From NCBI GenBank assembly GCA_964512995.1, contig CAZELM010000007.1:76706-140705 (forward strand): 64,000 nt of DNA, read 5' to 3'. The notes beneath the pieces were generated by a model that saw nothing but the letters and a program-made list of their open reading frames with translations, ran no database searches and was not told where the DNA came from. The stretch comes from CAZELM01 sp964512995. GTDB taxonomy: Bacteria; CSSED10-310. Below, one piece after another: positions 25,596 through 35,585 of this stretch. How positions within the stretch are numbered: the stretch's first letter is position 1; each line of letters starts with the position of its first letter. A program made the position numbers and the translations under genes.

Positions 25596-27539
25596 TCAGT
25601 GGCATTTTCTCCAGAGAAGCATGATCATTCCGAATGATAGGATCATGAAACCCCATGTGTTAAGAGCAGGAATGGCAACTGGAGATGGTGGTATCAAATC
25701 GGTTGTGACACGAATATCGTCCACATTATAGGGATCAGTATCAGAACCGCCCTGGATTTCGACTTTGGAAAAGTTATCAAAGACAAGGTCAACATATACC
25801 GGTAATGGGACCGACTCGGGATCGAGCAGAATTTCGATGCCGTCTTCGGAAACTGACATGATCAGATGATGCCAATTCAATGTTCTCGGCCTCATGGTCG
25901 CGATCCAGGAAGAGCCGTTATTTATACTGTAGTTCGAATCGCTGATATCGTTTCTGACTCCCAGCATCCGGAAAATGCCAGCTTTCGTTCCATCATCACC
26001 ATTAAGTGACACATAGAAGTCTGTGTCTGTTGAAAGACCATCATAAAACCATAAATCAACGCTCCCGTAAGCAGAATCAGTGCCCAGATCATACACCAAT
26101 TCACCTTTCGTTTGGGAGTTTTGGATGCGGTAACTGGAACCGAACAGGCCAGGGTCATGGAAAATGCTGTTATCTAGAACAACACCCTGTGCGACATCCC
26201 AAAAATTCAGAGGAGAAGAATCGCATCGATCAAGGAAGTCCGCTTGATTGACTACGGCGAACACATGATAGTTCAACATCACTTTTTTCTGATAGCCGAT
26301 AGCATAATCCGCATTGATCGGAGACCATGCCGCCACTGGGTATTCCGCCGCGCTGGAGGACAATCGAGGGCTGACCAGCTCATCTTCTGTGTAAGAATTA
26401 CCATAATTATACGAAATCGCCTTATAAATGCGACTCTCTGGCATGAGATTGGGTCGATTGTCACTCCAGACTACCAAAATTTGACCATCCGGGCCAATGG
26501 CAACATCCGATTCTCCGATAGAATACCCAGTTCCCGTATAGTCATTAATAATCCTGCGATTGCCCATCATTTGTGACGAATTGATCCAATCACCATTGAT
26601 TTCGCAGCGACAAGCGAGGTTGATGTTGTCTATTACATACACACGTTCAGTATATGAAATCGCTACAATCACATTACCTCTGATCGTTTTGACATCAATC
26701 GACGGATTCCCGCTCGGAAGTACATACGATTGGATATCTGGAACTTGTCTAAATTCATTAAAGCCGGATTGCACATCAAAGGGCAGGAAACTCCGACAAG
26801 CCAAAACAGAAGATCGCGATGTCTGGTTGTTTGTGGAATCACATACGATATAAATAAATCCGGCATCATCCATGGCTATATCCACATTCCATAAGATTGT
26901 ATCCGACGGAGGATTGATCATGGAAAGCGGGCTATCCCATTGCTGGGTAACTGTATCATAATGCTGGAGATGAATCGTTCCTTGAGCCACCCAAGCTGCG
27001 ATGATATCTTTTTCCTTACTGGCAATCGCAAAATCACGATATGAATCGCCTCCACTGATTGGAGGAGGAATAGAAGCCCATGTCGGATTCGGTGGCGTTC
27101 CGGATAGCATCATTGCTGCAGATGGCAATTGATAATTCGGATTTGCTCCCGAAGAACAAATCATAAATCCGATTGACGGATCGAGAAAATCTAACACGAT
27201 TTTAGGAAAATCCAGGTCACAATCCACTATCTCACAAGTGGTCAACCTATCTGCGCGCATGGACGAGTTGAACATCAGGCTATGATATAAAATTCGATGG
27301 TAAATATGGTTTGGAGCTTGATCCCGGTCATCCTGCCAGACCATGTGCAGATCTCCATTTTGATCATACGCCATATGAGGGTGTAGTTGCTCATATGAAT
27401 AATATTCCGGTTCGACAAACGTTACTTCGTTGAAAAAAGCGGATGTCATTGGAATAAGATTGCAGACGATGCTCGTGAGATACAGAGAAAAGCAACATAT
27501 AGTTCGAAATATGGAGTGAAACTTGGCATTATAATTCAT
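25596..27539 (-). CDS. secreted beta-propeller-type protein with IPTL-CTERM-like sorting signal
   Basis: A 647-aa exported protein. The N-terminus has a hydrophobic signal segment (residues about 8-35). The first two thirds contain repeats of sialidase/BNR-like type, for example AYDQNGDLHMVWQDDRDQ and AIGPDGQILVVWSDNR, plus strands that look like a propeller. A laminin-G/concanavalin-like section follows. The C-terminus reads IPALNTWGFMILSFGMIMLL then WRKCH: an IPxLxxWG motif, hydrophobic helix and basic tail. This is the IPTL-CTERM layout recognised by exosortase-type enzymes (established for the family; inferred here). AAAGGAGGAAG precedes ATG, a strong ribosome site. No catalytic residues were identified. 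Confidence 0.75.
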   Translation of the reverse strand: MNYNAKFHSIFRTICCFSLYLTSIVCNLIPMTSAFFNEVTFVEPEYYSYEQLHPHMAYDQNGDLHMVWQDDRDQAPNHIYHRILYHSLMFNSSMRADRLTTCEIVDCDLDFPKIVLDFLDPSIGFMICSSGANPNYQLPSAAMMLSGTPPNPTWASIPPPISGGDSYRDFAIASKEKDIIAAWVAQGTIHLQHYDTVTQQWDSPLSMINPPSDTILWNVDIAMDDAGFIYIVCDSTNNQTSRSSVLACRSFLPFDVQSGFNEFRQVPDIQSYVLPSGNPSIDVKTIRGNVIVAISYTERVYVIDNINLACRCEINGDWINSSQMMGNRRIINDYTGTGYSIGESDVAIGPDGQILVVWSDNRPNLMPESRIYKAISYNYGNSYTEDELVSPRLSSSAAEYPVAAWSPINADYAIGYQKKVMLNYHVFAVVNQADFLDRCDSSPLNFWDVAQGVVLDNSIFHDPGLFGSSYRIQNSQTKGELVYDLGTDSAYGSVDLWFYDGLSTDTDFYVSLNGDDGTKAGIFRMLGVRNDISDSNYSINNGSSWIATMRPRTLNWHHLIMSVSEDGIEILLDPESVPLPVYVDLVFDNFSKVEIQGGSDTDPYNVDDIRVTTDLIPPSPVAIPALNTWGFMILSFGMIMLLWRKCH

Positions 27540-27972
27540 TATCTTCCTCCTTTAAATAAAATACAGACATAATATATAAAAAACATTCTATTGCATAATG
27601 TGAATACCTGTGGATCCATATTTTAATATCTATTGAAGCAGCTAGGACCAGTTAGGCACTTAGTGAAAAGTATACGTCAATTTGGTTCAAAACCATTTTC
27701 ACGATTTAAAATACGTTTTAATTAAAATCATTCGGTCAATTTGTTTCGGACAATATTGAATGTGTCTGATCAATTCTTTATTCCCATGTTCTGCATCCCG
27801 TTATTTCACTTTCAGTTAGCCGGTCGTAAAAAACCTGCGACAACCTAGATTTTATTATTGTAACCATTTACATTCATTCCATCAAGTACAGGAATGAGAA
27901 CAGATTTGAGCCTGACTGGAAAGAGATGACCGGGGGATTAAAGATTCTATTTTTCATGCCAATTCGGATTGA
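27540..27972. other. 433-nt AT-rich intergenic region
   Basis: There is no credible gene. Its left end carries the ribosome site and AT-rich (TATATATTAT) upstream region of the leftward secreted-protein gene. A perfect 7-bp inverted repeat with a 10-nt loop, TCATTCC (27874-27880) and GGAATGA (27891-27897), lies downstream of arfB. It lacks a T-run and could be a weak terminator or a binding site. Confidence 0.5.
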
Positions 27973-28398
27973 TTACTCATCCAGGTCATGTTTTAAATTA
28001 CGCATTTGTTTAAGCTGACCGCGATGTATTTTACTCTCAACACGACGGATTTGTGACCCAGAAGTAGGCGTTGTTTTTTGGCGAACGCTTGGTTGTTTCA
28101 AGGCTTTACATATCAGGTTTCTCAACCGTTGACGAGCGTCCTGGCGGTTCTTTTCCTGAGTTCGAAATCGTCGCGCTCCAATGATCAGAATGCCATCCGA
28201 TGATACTTTTTTCCCTGCCATGCGCAACAACCGTGCGCGAATATCTTCAGATAACGAGCGTGAATTTTGGATATCAAACCGCAATTGTACCGCAGTTGCT
28301 ACTTTGTTGACATTTTGTCCACCAGGACCAGATGCTGTAATGAATGTTTCCTCCAATTCACTTTCGGGGATCACGAGATCAGGTGTTATTACTAGCAT
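27973..28398 (-). CDS. arfB: alternative ribosome-rescue factor ArfB
   Basis: Releases stalled ribosomes by hydrolysing peptidyl-tRNA. The 141-aa protein has the release-factor block TASGPGGQNVNKVATAVQL, with the catalytic GGQ. It ends in a basic tail, including TPTSGSQIRRVESKIHRG, that inserts in the empty mRNA channel. Its length matches ArfB/YaeJ and is far shorter than RF1/RF2. It is transcribed leftward from a gap of 163 nt that also contains the kinase terminator. No strong ribosome site was identified. Confidence 0.93.
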   Translation of the reverse strand: MLVITPDLVIPESELEETFITASGPGGQNVNKVATAVQLRFDIQNSRSLSEDIRARLLRMAGKKVSSDGILIIGARRFRTQEKNRQDARQRLRNLICKALKQPSVRQKTTPTSGSQIRRVESKIHRGQLKQMRNLKHDLDE

Positions 28399-28507
28399 TC
28401 GCAGGGTTCCTTATTTATGGGAGTTGTGTCGGACGTGCTTTTCTGCTGCATTCTTCTCGGGAAAAAAATATTCTCAATTTATTGAATACGATCAATTCTT
28501 TGAACCA

Positions 28508-28545
28508 TCAAAACAAACTGGTTTCATTTTCATTTTTAAACCAGT
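28508..28545 (-). terminator. intrinsic terminator of the kinase gene
   Basis: Read on the minus strand: ACTGGTTT, a 13-nt loop, AAACCAGT, then TTGTTTTGA. The 8-bp stem (28538-28545 with 28517-28524) is perfect and lies about 17 nt beyond the stop of the leftward kinase gene, so it fits a Rho-independent terminator with a moderate U-tract. Confidence 0.65.
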
Positions 28546-28561
28546 GAGGATGATGTTGCGA

Positions 28562-31500
28562 TCAGATATTCAAAATCCGTTCACAAACATCTTTCATCTG
28601 AATATTCTCCAGCATACAAGAAAGATCTCTCATCGAGTAAAAAACAGCTCTTACAGGTTCTTGGATCAGAAAATTCTTTTTAAAGTCAGATTCGACTTGT
28701 TTATTTATCGCTAAAAGCAAGTTAATAGCATTCCGATATGCCTGAAATGAAGCGGGATATCGCTTCTCCATAAACAAAGATCGTCCCACTTGTGCATACA
28801 TCCGCCACTGGTAAAGGTTATTCTCAAGTTTTCGAGCCAATTTCAATGCGGGTACGATTATTTTTCGTGATTCCCGAGCATCTTCATGGAGCAGGTAAAT
28901 ATCGGAAAGACGGTAGCGGCTTCGAAGAATGACTTCAGAGTCTCCCAATCGTGTCGCGTTTTCTACGTTCGCGACACCCAGGGTCCTCCCTTTGGTTAGT
29001 TCACCATTTAATGCATGGATGAGAGCGATATTTGCTTTTGCGGATACTTCTATCGACTTCAAACCGATACTTTCTGCTGAGCGGAGGGATGCATTGGCCA
29101 TACTCAAAGCCAATTCGAGGTCACTTTTCTGGAGATACATATCTCCCATTTCTAAAAAGGTCGCTGCCGATAACCACCTGGCTCCCATCTCCTCCGCTCG
29201 TTTCATTGCTTCAGTAAAGTTCGATTCTGCTGATTCGTAAACTCCTTGTGCCACAAGCAGAGAGCCGATCGAAGCCAATGCGGTGACAATACCGGTCTGA
29301 TCTCCCATTTTTCGAGAAATACTCAACGACTCCCGTAAGCTTTGCCCAGCGAGGCAAAATTGACCGCGATTCAGATAAAAAATCCCCAGGTTTCCCTGGA
29401 TGGCTGCGATCGAGTACATATCTCCGATTTTTCTGGAAATATCCAAGGATTCCTCACAGCATTGCATGGCGACAGAGTTCTGGCCAGTCGATTGATAAAT
29501 CCCTGCCAGATTATTGAGTGCTTTTGCCACCCGATATTGATCATTCTGTTGTTTGTAGAGCTTGGTGGCTTCTTCCAGAAACGATGCTGCCTGATCGAAT
29601 TCTCCAATATAATAATAAACCATTCCGACATTCAGTTTGCTGCTGGCCAATCCTGATATCTGATCCAGTCGATTCATGATCTTATGAACCTGATGATACG
29701 CTTCGATGGATTCTTGATATTGTCCCAGATTGGCCAATATGCCGGCAATATTCTCGATTGCGCAGGCCCGCTGGTATTCGTTTTCTTTGTTTTCGAGCTT
29801 TAGTTCCAGGAATTTCTTGAAACAATCCAATGCCCGGTGATATTCCCCCCGATCGGAGAGGATGCCACCCATGTAATAGTAACCGAGTGCCATTTCCGAA
29901 TCCGACTGGTTTTTTCTGCCAAATTCCAAAATAAGCTCATATTCTTGGAGTGCTTCTGTAAAATGTCCCGTCATTTCGAAACTACGGCCGCGTAACCGGT
30001 GAGCTTCCTTGTAATATTGGGCATATTCTTCAGGTGTCAACGTTGCGTTTGGCAAAATATCCAGCACTCTGGCCGCATAATTCTGTGTCGTCTGAGCCAT
30101 ATATGTGACGACTTTATTTGCTGCTTTCAGGTAATAATGAGCTGCTTTGTTATATTCCTGTGCGATATCGAAATGATAAGCAAGGCTCTCGCAACGCTCC
30201 AGAGAATCTTCGCCATAGAGCTTGACAATGCTGTTTGCCACTTGTTGATGAATCCGGATTTTTCTTCGGCTTTGAAGCGAAACATACAGGACGCGGCAGA
30301 TCATCTGATGCCGAAATCGATACGCCTGACCTCCAGATCCGGAGACTTCCTTAATGATATCCTCCCTGAGTGCTTCATCCAGCAAGTCCAGCAGTTCATC
30401 TTCATCTTTCTGAAGTACTTCACGCAGGAGTTCATACTCAAATTGTATCCCGATCACAGCGGCACGGGTCAGTACAACTTTTGTTTCTTCATCCAGCTTC
30501 TCCAGCCGCCGAATGATCAGATTCTGGATTCGCTCCGGAATTTTTAAAATCCCGGATGACGTTTTTTCAAAGCTGATGGCGGGGAAATCAACCGCTGTTT
30601 TGGAAAGATCAATGACCCATTCACCATTGAGCAGAGTCAGCACCTCATCTTCCAGCAGGTTTTTCACAATTTCTTCGATAAATAGCGGATTTCCGCCACT
30701 ATCTTTATAAATTCCACCGACAATATCCGGAGAAATACGATGAGATCCCAGGAGGGCCTTCACTAAATCTTCAGTAGACTGCATTGAGAATGTTCCCAAC
30801 ACGATGTTCCGATAGTGACTGTACTGCTCCAAAGAACGCCGCAATTTTTTCCATCTCTGATCAGTCTTCACTTCTTCCGCACGCAACGCACCCAAGATAA
30901 ACAATGGGACATTTGACCCGATATTTTCGGAAGAAAATCCTCGAACGAGAAAATGGATTAATTCCAGACTGAGATCATCCGCCCAGTGCAAATCCTCCAA
31001 GGTCAAAATTGTGATTTTATCACGCGCAATATTCTCAAAAATTGATTTAATGGCATCGAACACTCTCAGTTTTTCCTGGAGTGGCTCCATTTTAGCAGGA
31101 GGTGGTTGGCGGTTAATCCACTCGAGTTCATTGAACCGAGGACAGATCGATGCAACAATGGGTCCTGCACGGCCGACCATATGTCGGCCATATTCTTCGT
31201 CTTTTCCTTTAAGTCGATCAGCAATGCTCTCCAATGGCCGCAAAAATACACTGTAAGGGAATCGATCGATTTCTGATGATGATCCCTGCAGGACACTATA
31301 TCCATGCAATCTCGCAGTTGTGACCATCTCTTTCAACAAGAACGATTTTCCGATCCCGGTCTCCCCTTCTATCATTGTGATGTGTGGTTGACCGTGATAA
31401 ACCTGTTCCAATTCAGATTTCAAATCATTTAACACCCCATCGCGACCAATTACTCCTGGAACGAATAGCACGGGTTTTGCGATGGTATCCATGACAGCCG

Positions 31501-32404
31501 CCCGAAAATCCAGAACGGCCGTTGCGGAAACCACTTCTGGTTCAACCATTCGAGTAGGGTGGAGCCATTGTTTCAACTCATCAGAGACTTCTATGACGGT
31601 ACTGGGTCTTCGGGCAGGTTCTTTTTGCAGCATTCTCAACACCAGGTATTCGAGTTCCCGGGGAATATTCTGATTAAATTCAGATGGCGGTACAGGCGGC
31701 TCATTGATATGTTTCATAAAAATCTGAAGAATGCTTGCACCGATAAATGGCAATCGCCCTGCCAATGCCTCATAAAAAATGACACCCAATGAATAGATAT
31801 CGGATCGATGATCCAACGATTTTCCCATGCCTTGTTCGGGTGACATATAGGCAACGGTTCCGACAAAGGTTCCGGTCTGAGTCAAGGTTTCCTGGAGAAT
31901 ATCTTTCTCTTTGATCAATCCAAAATCCATGAGTTTCACTTGGCCGGTTTCCGTACGCATGATATTGGCAGGCTTTAGATCTCGATGAACAATACGTTTG
32001 GAATGAATATATTTCAAAGGCTCACAGATTTCGATCAGCAATTCCACAAGGTTATGAAAAGCCGGTTTAGTCTGTGGAACTTCTGACATCGTGTCAGAAT
32101 CCACAGTTGATGTTTGAAAAACGGTTTTCAGATCACCCCCACGGATAAATTCCATCGTATAATACACCCGCTCATCAAACTCCCCAAAATGATATACTTT
32201 CGCTATATTCGGGTGATCCAGCCGGGACATGGACCTGAACTCCCTTTTGAACCGAAGCACATTCTGATTTTCGAGGAGGATTTTCAATGCGACAGGTTCG
32301 GGATACGTGGGTTCTTCTACACAGAAAACTTCACACGTTCCACCCTGACCGAGTTTTTTTAAAATATTGAAAGTCCCCCATGAATTTCCTGGACTGATTT
32401 TCAT
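28562..32404 (-). CDS. Ser/Thr protein kinase with AAA/STAND ATPase and TPR repeats
   Basis: A 1280-aa signalling protein in three parts. (1) Hanks-type kinase, residues 10-280: G-loop LGQGGTCEV, Lys41 in VALK, HRDLKPAN (140-147), DFG (160-162) and MSPE, so catalytically intact. (2) AAA-type ATPase, 315-700: Walker A GETGIGKS (347-354) and Walker B-like TLEDLHWADD (468-477), followed by a winged-helix/NB-ARC-like region. (3) About ten tetratricopeptide repeats, 780-1250, such as ALGYYYMGGILSDRGEYHRA. This resembles AfsR/STAND-type kinases that integrate ligand or protein binding. AGGAA precedes the ATG. There is no transmembrane helix, so it is cytoplasmic. The FHA protein at 9359 is a possible partner (inference). 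Confidence 0.93.
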   Translation of the reverse strand: MKISPGNSWGTFNILKKLGQGGTCEVFCVEEPTYPEPVALKILLENQNVLRFKREFRSMSRLDHPNIAKVYHFGEFDERVYYTMEFIRGGDLKTVFQTSTVDSDTMSEVPQTKPAFHNLVELLIEICEPLKYIHSKRIVHRDLKPANIMRTETGQVKLMDFGLIKEKDILQETLTQTGTFVGTVAYMSPEQGMGKSLDHRSDIYSLGVIFYEALAGRLPFIGASILQIFMKHINEPPVPPSEFNQNIPRELEYLVLRMLQKEPARRPSTVIEVSDELKQWLHPTRMVEPEVVSATAVLDFRAAVMDTIAKPVLFVPGVIGRDGVLNDLKSELEQVYHGQPHITMIEGETGIGKSFLLKEMVTTARLHGYSVLQGSSSEIDRFPYSVFLRPLESIADRLKGKDEEYGRHMVGRAGPIVASICPRFNELEWINRQPPPAKMEPLQEKLRVFDAIKSIFENIARDKITILTLEDLHWADDLSLELIHFLVRGFSSENIGSNVPLFILGALRAEEVKTDQRWKKLRRSLEQYSHYRNIVLGTFSMQSTEDLVKALLGSHRISPDIVGGIYKDSGGNPLFIEEIVKNLLEDEVLTLLNGEWVIDLSKTAVDFPAISFEKTSSGILKIPERIQNLIIRRLEKLDEETKVVLTRAAVIGIQFEYELLREVLQKDEDELLDLLDEALREDIIKEVSGSGGQAYRFRHQMICRVLYVSLQSRRKIRIHQQVANSIVKLYGEDSLERCESLAYHFDIAQEYNKAAHYYLKAANKVVTYMAQTTQNYAARVLDILPNATLTPEEYAQYYKEAHRLRGRSFEMTGHFTEALQEYELILEFGRKNQSDSEMALGYYYMGGILSDRGEYHRALDCFKKFLELKLENKENEYQRACAIENIAGILANLGQYQESIEAYHQVHKIMNRLDQISGLASSKLNVGMVYYYIGEFDQAASFLEEATKLYKQQNDQYRVAKALNNLAGIYQSTGQNSVAMQCCEESLDISRKIGDMYSIAAIQGNLGIFYLNRGQFCLAGQSLRESLSISRKMGDQTGIVTALASIGSLLVAQGVYESAESNFTEAMKRAEEMGARWLSAATFLEMGDMYLQKSDLELALSMANASLRSAESIGLKSIEVSAKANIALIHALNGELTKGRTLGVANVENATRLGDSEVILRSRYRLSDIYLLHEDARESRKIIVPALKLARKLENNLYQWRMYAQVGRSLFMEKRYPASFQAYRNAINLLLAINKQVESDFKKNFLIQEPVRAVFYSMRDLSCMLENIQMKDVCERILNI

Positions 32405-32537
32405 CTGTTCCTATCCATAAAAAAGCCGTGAAAGTTCACTGCTCGCTGATATCAGCCGCCACTATATCTGCTGACGAAATATCACCTCGAAGTAAAAGAA
32501 ACTTAGTAAGCAAAGTCAAGTCATAAAAATGGAATAG

Positions 32538-32566
32538 TTGTATATTTGAACCGTTCGGTTTATGAT
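32538..32566 (+). promoter_or_regulatory. candidate sigma-70-type promoter for gpsA
   Basis: TTGTAT (32538-32543), a 17-nt spacer, and TATGAT (32561-32566). The -10 is a 5/6 match, the -35 only 3/6. The spacer contains the small inverted repeat AACCG-TT-CGGTT, which could be an operator. It lies between the divergent kinase and gpsA genes. Confidence 0.4.
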
Positions 32567-32638
32567 TCTCAGGCAGTGATCGGGCAAATGTAATCTATCA
32601 AATGGCATGATGATTTTGGAACGGGAGGGAAATGGGGA

Positions 32639-33673
32639 ATGCAATTACAGCCAATTGCAGTAGTTGGAGCTGGAAGCTGGGGAACTGCCTTGACTTTACT
32701 CCTCTCCCGGAAAGGATTTCCTGTTCGACTCTGGATATATGAGCCGGAACTGATATGGATTATCAAAGAGAAACACGAAAATTCATACTATCTTCCAGGC
32801 TATCGGATCCCTGAAATTGTCACCCCAAGCCATTCTTTCGAAGAAACACTACAGGATGTCTCGATGATCTTCTGGGTTACACCAAGCCACACCATCCGTC
32901 AGACTCTGTTGCAGGCACTCCCCTTTATCTCACCGGGCAGTATTTTTATTGGAGCGAGCAAAGGAATTGAAAATGATACTCTTCTCAGAGTCAGCCAAAT
33001 CGTTGAACATGTCGTCCCTCAAAATGTCTCACTTCGATATCTCACACTTTCCGGCCCGACATTTGCGACAGAGGTAGCAAACGGACAACCAACGACCGCT
33101 GTGGTTGCCGGTAAGGATGAACAGGCTGCCAGAATCGTTCAGTCAACCTTGAATACAAACTCCTTCCGGGTCTATATCAATCAGGATCATATCGGCGTGG
33201 AGTTGGGAGGAGCTTTGAAGAATATTATTGCGATCGCCGCAGGGATCACCAAAGGGATTGGACTGGGTTCGAACAGCCGCGCCGCCTTGATCACACGGGG
33301 ATTATGGGAGATGACACGGCTCGGTAAAGCGGCGGGAGCGGATCCGATGACCTTCCTGGGACTCGCAGGGATCGGAGATCTGGTATTGACCTGCGATGGA
33401 ACAGAAAGCAGAAATTTCAAAACCGGATATCGAATTGGCCAAGGTGAATCAGTGGAAGAAATTCAACAAAGCATGCGAATGGTAGCCGAAGGTGTTAAAA
33501 CGACAAAATCTGTGCGTGAACTGGCAAAAAAACTGTCCGTAGAAATGCCGATCACAGAACAGGTCTACCAGGTGTTATATCATCGTAAATCCCCGCATGA
33601 TGCCGTGAGAGAGCTCATGACGAGAAGCTTGAAGTCTGAGCACCAGATGGAATATATGATTCCAGAAGAATAG
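32639..33673 (+). CDS. gpsA: glycerol-3-phosphate dehydrogenase [NAD(P)+]
   Basis: Makes sn-glycerol-3-phosphate from dihydroxyacetone phosphate for phospholipid synthesis. The 344-aa protein has the cofactor loop VVGAGSWGTALTLLL, GASKGIE, TLSGPTFATEVANGQPT, and ELGGALKNIIAIAAGITKGI with the catalytic Lys. SRAALITRGLWEMTRLGKAAGAD and LAGIGDLVLTCDGTESRN close the list. All match GpsA. GGGAGG (32623-32628) lies 10 nt before the ATG. It starts a rightward group with spoVG and the TldE homologue. Confidence 0.97.
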   Translation: MQLQPIAVVGAGSWGTALTLLLSRKGFPVRLWIYEPELIWIIKEKHENSYYLPGYRIPEIVTPSHSFEETLQDVSMIFWVTPSHTIRQTLLQALPFISPGSIFIGASKGIENDTLLRVSQIVEHVVPQNVSLRYLTLSGPTFATEVANGQPTTAVVAGKDEQAARIVQSTLNTNSFRVYINQDHIGVELGGALKNIIAIAAGITKGIGLGSNSRAALITRGLWEMTRLGKAAGADPMTFLGLAGIGDLVLTCDGTESRNFKTGYRIGQGESVEEIQQSMRMVAEGVKTTKSVRELAKKLSVEMPITEQVYQVLYHRKSPHDAVRELMTRSLKSEHQMEYMIPEE

Positions 33674-33719
33674 TTACTGCCGGATCAATGGTCAGAAACG
33701 AACAGAATGGAGCATACGC

Positions 33720-34022
33720 ATGGAAGTGACAGATATACGAATTTATCCTTTTGATGTCGGTCGGCGGGATCAATCGATCATTGCGTATGCAGAAGTTGTT
33801 ATCGATCATGTGTTGGTGATTCGTGGCATACGGATCATCCAGTCCAAATCCGGAGGCTTCTTTTTGGGGATGCCATCAGTCCGAACCAAAACCGGAGAAT
33901 ATCGGGATATCATCATGTTCAAGGACCGCAATGTGGAATTACACTTTCGTGAAAAAGTTCTGGAATCGTATCGCAATGCAGAGAGTAATGGTAACAATCA
34001 GGCAAATAAGGAGGAGTATTGA
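33720..34022 (+). CDS. spoVG: SpoVG-family regulator
   Basis: A 100-aa protein matching SpoVG: MEVTDIRIYPF at the N-terminus, AYAEVVIDHVLVIRGIRII, then GGFFLGMPSVRTKTGEYRDI and RNVELHFREKVLESY. SpoVG binds nucleic acid and controls diverse genes; it also occurs in non-sporulating bacteria, so it does not imply sporulation here. The stop lies just before the next gene's ATG (2 nt) in a region holding AAGGAGGAG, indicating coupling. Confidence 0.95.
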   Translation: MEVTDIRIYPFDVGRRDQSIIAYAEVVIDHVLVIRGIRIIQSKSGGFFLGMPSVRTKTGEYRDIIMFKDRNVELHFREKVLESYRNAESNGNNQANKEEY

Positions 34023-34024
34023 TC

Positions 34025-35386
34025 ATGGAAACAAAACATCAGACGAGTATCTTAGAACGCCTTCTCGAACGGGGGAATCTGGTTGCTGACCGGACGGAAG
34101 TTTTTAAGATGGAGTTGAACTCGTTATCCGCTGGTTTTCGGAATGGACAACTTCGTGAAATTCAAGAATCTCAAGATGCCGGACTCTGCTTGCGTATTAT
34201 AAAAAATGGAAAGATCGCTCAAGTAACAACATCCAATATGGATACGGCTCTGACGCTGCCTGAGAAAGCCGTTGAATTAGTTACATTTGGTGAGTCGGTT
34301 GATTTCGATTTTCCGGGTGAGCCTGTCCAGGGATCGGTGCAGATGGGTGAGTCTGCGGATCGCGATATGGATTATATGGTGGATAGCGGCAGAAGAATTG
34401 TCGATAAAATTAAAACATATGATCCCCTTTTGATCCCATCCGCGAGTTCCAGTGTTGAATCATTGACGATTACGATATTGAACAGCAGTGGGTTTCATCA
34501 GTCTTATACGCAACACTCCTTTGGAACCTCCGCGATTGCCGTATTAGCCGAAGAAGGCAATATTTTGACCACCTATCACGCTGAATCTGGACAGAAGCGA
34601 TGTACCGATCCGGAAAAATTCGCAGATCGCGTGATCGAGATGGTCAAGATCGGAAGAAGGAATGTCTCCTTTAAAACCGAAACACTCCCTGTTTTGTTCA
34701 CTCCCAGAGCGGTCTCGGATATTATGGCAACGTTGGGTGCTGCAATCTCAGGATCAGCGATTATCAAGAAGACATCCCCTCTGACAGGAAAAATCGGTGA
34801 ACAGATACTTCATAAATCCGTTTCCATCATTGATGATGGATTGTATCCGTTCGCAAATGGCACCCAACCTTTTGATGATGAAGGCGTTCCATGCCAGCGG
34901 AAATATCTGATCGAGAACGGTGTTTTGAAAAACTATCTGCTGGATCTCAAATCTGCAAAAAAACTTGGAATGGCTCCCACAGGAAATGGATTCCGATTTA
35001 AGCCATTGATTCAGAGCCGTGGATATGTATTTGCACCCTACCCGATGTTCACAAACCTGATCCTGCTACCGGGTCCCCGCAGCTCCCAGGAAATCCTGAC
35101 TCAAATGGATCGCGTGGTCTTGATTGATCAACTGGCGGGTGTTTTGCTGGGCAATCTGATCAATGGAGACTGGTCTGGGAATCTGGAGTATGGTATTTTG
35201 TACGAACATGGCGAACCGGTCGGCCGGATAAAAAATGCGATGACAAGTGGGAATTTTTATACGATGTTCAAAGATCAGTATCTGGAAAGCTCTTCCGACC
35301 GAGAATGGGTTCAAGGATGGGGTGGCAGCAGCAGTTCCAGTTTATTCCCATATATTTTATTTGATATGATGACGATATCTGCGTGA
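34025..35386 (+). CDS. TldE/PmbA-family protein (metalloprotease-related)
   Basis: A 453-aa TldD/PmbA homologue. Family hallmarks are IQESQDAGLCLRIIKNGKIA, SGSAIIKKTSPLTGKIGEQI, IDDGLYPFANGTQPFDDEG, RKYLIENGVLKNYLLDLKSAKKLG, and GNLINGDWSGNLEYGILYEHGEPVGRIKN. No HExxxH zinc motif is present, so it is the TldE-like (PmbA) subunit rather than the catalytic TldD. The TldD/E complex cleaves peptides and helps mature modified peptides in other bacteria. No tldD is in the window. AAGGAGGAG (34008-34016) sits 8 nt before ATG 34025. Confidence 0.9.
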   Translation: METKHQTSILERLLERGNLVADRTEVFKMELNSLSAGFRNGQLREIQESQDAGLCLRIIKNGKIAQVTTSNMDTALTLPEKAVELVTFGESVDFDFPGEPVQGSVQMGESADRDMDYMVDSGRRIVDKIKTYDPLLIPSASSSVESLTITILNSSGFHQSYTQHSFGTSAIAVLAEEGNILTTYHAESGQKRCTDPEKFADRVIEMVKIGRRNVSFKTETLPVLFTPRAVSDIMATLGAAISGSAIIKKTSPLTGKIGEQILHKSVSIIDDGLYPFANGTQPFDDEGVPCQRKYLIENGVLKNYLLDLKSAKKLGMAPTGNGFRFKPLIQSRGYVFAPYPMFTNLILLPGPRSSQEILTQMDRVVLIDQLAGVLLGNLINGDWSGNLEYGILYEHGEPVGRIKNAMTSGNFYTMFKDQYLESSSDREWVQGWGGSSSSSLFPYILFDMMTISA

Positions 35387-35585
35387 TTCCGGCGTTGCCG
35401 CCACAACCCTTTTGCCAGTTACATCTGGATCGTAGCAATTCGATGAATCCCGTTGAACGCGCCAAATATCTTGGCTGAAGCAGAAAAAATACTTAGTTCG
35501 TATCCAACAAATTGGTTCATCCATTAATCATATATAATTATTGATAGTATCACTGTACATCGTCATTACGATTATTCAGCGTATC

